This document shows, piece after piece, positions 4,832-5,785 of a stretch of DNA of 5,785 bases (within the stretch, counting starts at the first letter, position 1; every line of letters starts with the position of its first letter). The stretch is taken from NCBI GenBank assembly GCA_028713595.1, contig JAQTNZ010000191.1:1-5785 (forward strand), in the 5' to 3' direction. A program made the translations under genes and the position numbers. The stretch comes from Methylovulum sp. (lineage in GTDB: Bacteria; Pseudomonadota; Gammaproteobacteria; Methylococcales; Methylomonadaceae). Under the pieces are notes generated by a model. That model was not told where the DNA came from and searched no databases. It worked only from the letters and a program-made list of their open reading frames with translations.

Positions 4832-5785
4832 TCAATTAACCCGCCCTACCCCCGCCGCCAACACCCCACGCCCCACCGAGGCTTCGGTCAACGGCTTGGG
4901 CGGCGCTGATGCGGTGGGTGGGGTGTGGTCGGCTTCGCTTAAGGCTTTGAGCAGGGTTTGCGTGTAGAGGCGGATGCCTTTGCCGGTCAGGTGCAGGCCG
5001 TCGCTGGCGAACACGTCTTTGGCGGACAGCCCGACCGAGCGCCAGTTGACCAGCTTGACCCCGGGATGTTCGGCGGCTTTTTCTAGGATGCGGTTGTTGG
5101 TGGCCTCGTAATTGCGCGGCAGTTTCAGGTTGACCAGCACCAGCCGTTGGCCGTTTTTCAGGCTATTGACCAGTTTATTGACTTGCGCTTGGTTAAACGG
5201 GCCGTTGTTGCCCAGATGCACCAGCACCGTGCTGGCTTGGGCTTGGTCGGCGCTGCCCAACAAGGGCACGGCTTCGACCAATTGCCGCCCGACTTTGGCA
5301 TCCATCATTAAATCCGGCTTTTGCCTGAGCAATTCCGCCGCCGCCCCGACCATCACCGAGTCGCCTATCGCCAAATACGCGGCCTTGGCTTTGGGGTGGT
5401 TACGCACCCGCAGGATATAGCCGTTGGCGGGATTTTTATCCCAGACAACCTGCGTGGGCAGATGGCCGCGGGCCTGGGCAATCACTACGTCCGGTTTGCC
5501 GATGTGCGGGCCTAAGAACGGCGGCGAAAATTCGCGGTGCAGGTACACTGGCGGCGGGTTGGCAATCAGTGCCGAAACCACGAACACTTGTGGTATCGGC
5601 ATGTCCTCGCCGTCGATACGGGTGGCGGCGACTGGCATGGCGGCAGCCGCTTGCACAAACGCGGCTTGGGTGGCGCGGATCAGCCGCTCACAGCCATAGA
5701 TGCCCGCACCCAAGAGGAAGGCCGTCACCCCCACCGCTTGCCAGCGTTGGCGCGGTGCGCCGTTAAAGGCTGACCAGATACGCCC
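4832..5785 (-). CDS. OatA-like membrane O-acyltransferase, C-terminal SGNH domain (5' end outside window)
   Basis: The frame is open to the right edge (it begins GRIWSAFNGAPRQRW before a GTG at 5734), so the gene is partial and its start lies beyond the window. A hydrophobic stretch, WQAVGVTAFLLGAGIYG, is the probable last transmembrane helix of an acyltransferase-3 domain. A linker and then an extracytoplasmic SGNH hydrolase domain follow. Counting from the GTG, the catalytic blocks are GDS with Ser126, GNNG at 175-178 (block III Asn) and DGLHLT with Asp245 and His248; the triad is complete. DAKVGRQ (145-151) is the second typical OatA-type block. Such fusions transfer acyl groups, often acetyl, to cell-envelope polysaccharide or peptidoglycan; the substrate here is unknown. 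The tail after residue 268 is Pro/Ala-rich and apparently disordered. The gene is more GC-rich than its neighbours and unrelated to the defence genes, so it probably marks the resident edge of the island. Confidence 0.85.
   Translation of the reverse strand, partial: GRIWSAFNGAPRQRWQAVGVTAFLLGAGIYGCERLIRATQAAFVQAAAAMPVAATRIDGEDMPIPQVFVVSALIANPPPVYLHREFSPPFLGPHIGKPDVVIAQARGHLPTQVVWDKNPANGYILRVRNHPKAKAAYLAIGDSVMVGAAAELLRQKPDLMMDAKVGRQLVEAVPLLGSADQAQASTVLVHLGNNGPFNQAQVNKLVNSLKNGQRLVLVNLKLPRNYEATNNRILEKAAEHPGVKLVNWRSVGLSAKDVFASDGLHLTGKGIRLYTQTLLKALSEADHTPPTASAPPKPLTEASVGRGVLAAGVGRVN

Noticed and set aside
5112..5773. Several plus-strand open frames opposite the acyltransferase
   Set aside because: GC-rich sequence produces long antisense frames; the minus strand carries a complete SGNH triad and is clearly the coding one.
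1..5785. CRISPR array, tRNA or rRNA genes
   Set aside because: No regularly spaced repeats with unique spacers, and no cloverleaf or rRNA-like conserved blocks were seen on either strand.

Overview
This window looks like part of an accessory (defence/mobile) island in a Gram-negative bacterium. A gammaproteobacterium of the methanotroph or sulfur-oxidiser kind is my guess; it rests only on moderate GC and protein style and is weak. The right-hand fifth, an acyltransferase gene, is visibly more GC-rich than the AIPR and ParB/nuclease genes to its left, which fits defence genes of foreign origin sitting next to a resident chromosomal gene.

Layout, left to right. (1) Bases 1-115 hold no convincing gene. 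They contain two direct copies of an 8-bp motif 24 bp apart that resemble the repeated terminal sites of an IS21-like element. (2) Bases 116-691 (+) carry a central fragment of an AIPR-family (abortive infection / phage resistance) protein, with both its N-terminal part and its C-terminal part missing. (3) About 691-2527 (-) is an apparently intact IS607-family element, with tnpA (MerR-type HTH plus serine recombinase) overlapping tnpB (RNA-guided nuclease). A strongly folded GNRA-capped hairpin in the 3' coding end of tnpB looks like the scaffold of its omega/re-RNA. Palindromes sit on the tnpA start codon and on the tnpB stop codon. (4) Bases 2534-4679 (-) are a two-gene operon: a ParB/Srx-like protein followed 16 bp later by a protein with a Mrr-like (D/E)xK nuclease signature in a divergent form. 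It has its own sigma70-type promoter overlapped by a palindrome, and a structured leader. (5) From 4832 off the right edge (-) is the C-terminal SGNH domain of an OatA-like membrane O-acyltransferase.

How they may work together. The ParB-like/nuclease pair is the most interesting part. It is a compact sensor-plus-nuclease arrangement beside an AIPR remnant, so it is a candidate anti-phage or anti-plasmid module that I cannot assign to a named system. The AIPR gene may once have been a converging partner and is now destroyed. The IS607 element sits exactly between AIPR and the nuclease gene, and no AIPR sequence appears on its far side, so the insertion was accompanied or preceded by a deletion. 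All functional statements come from motif reading alone; no searches were run.
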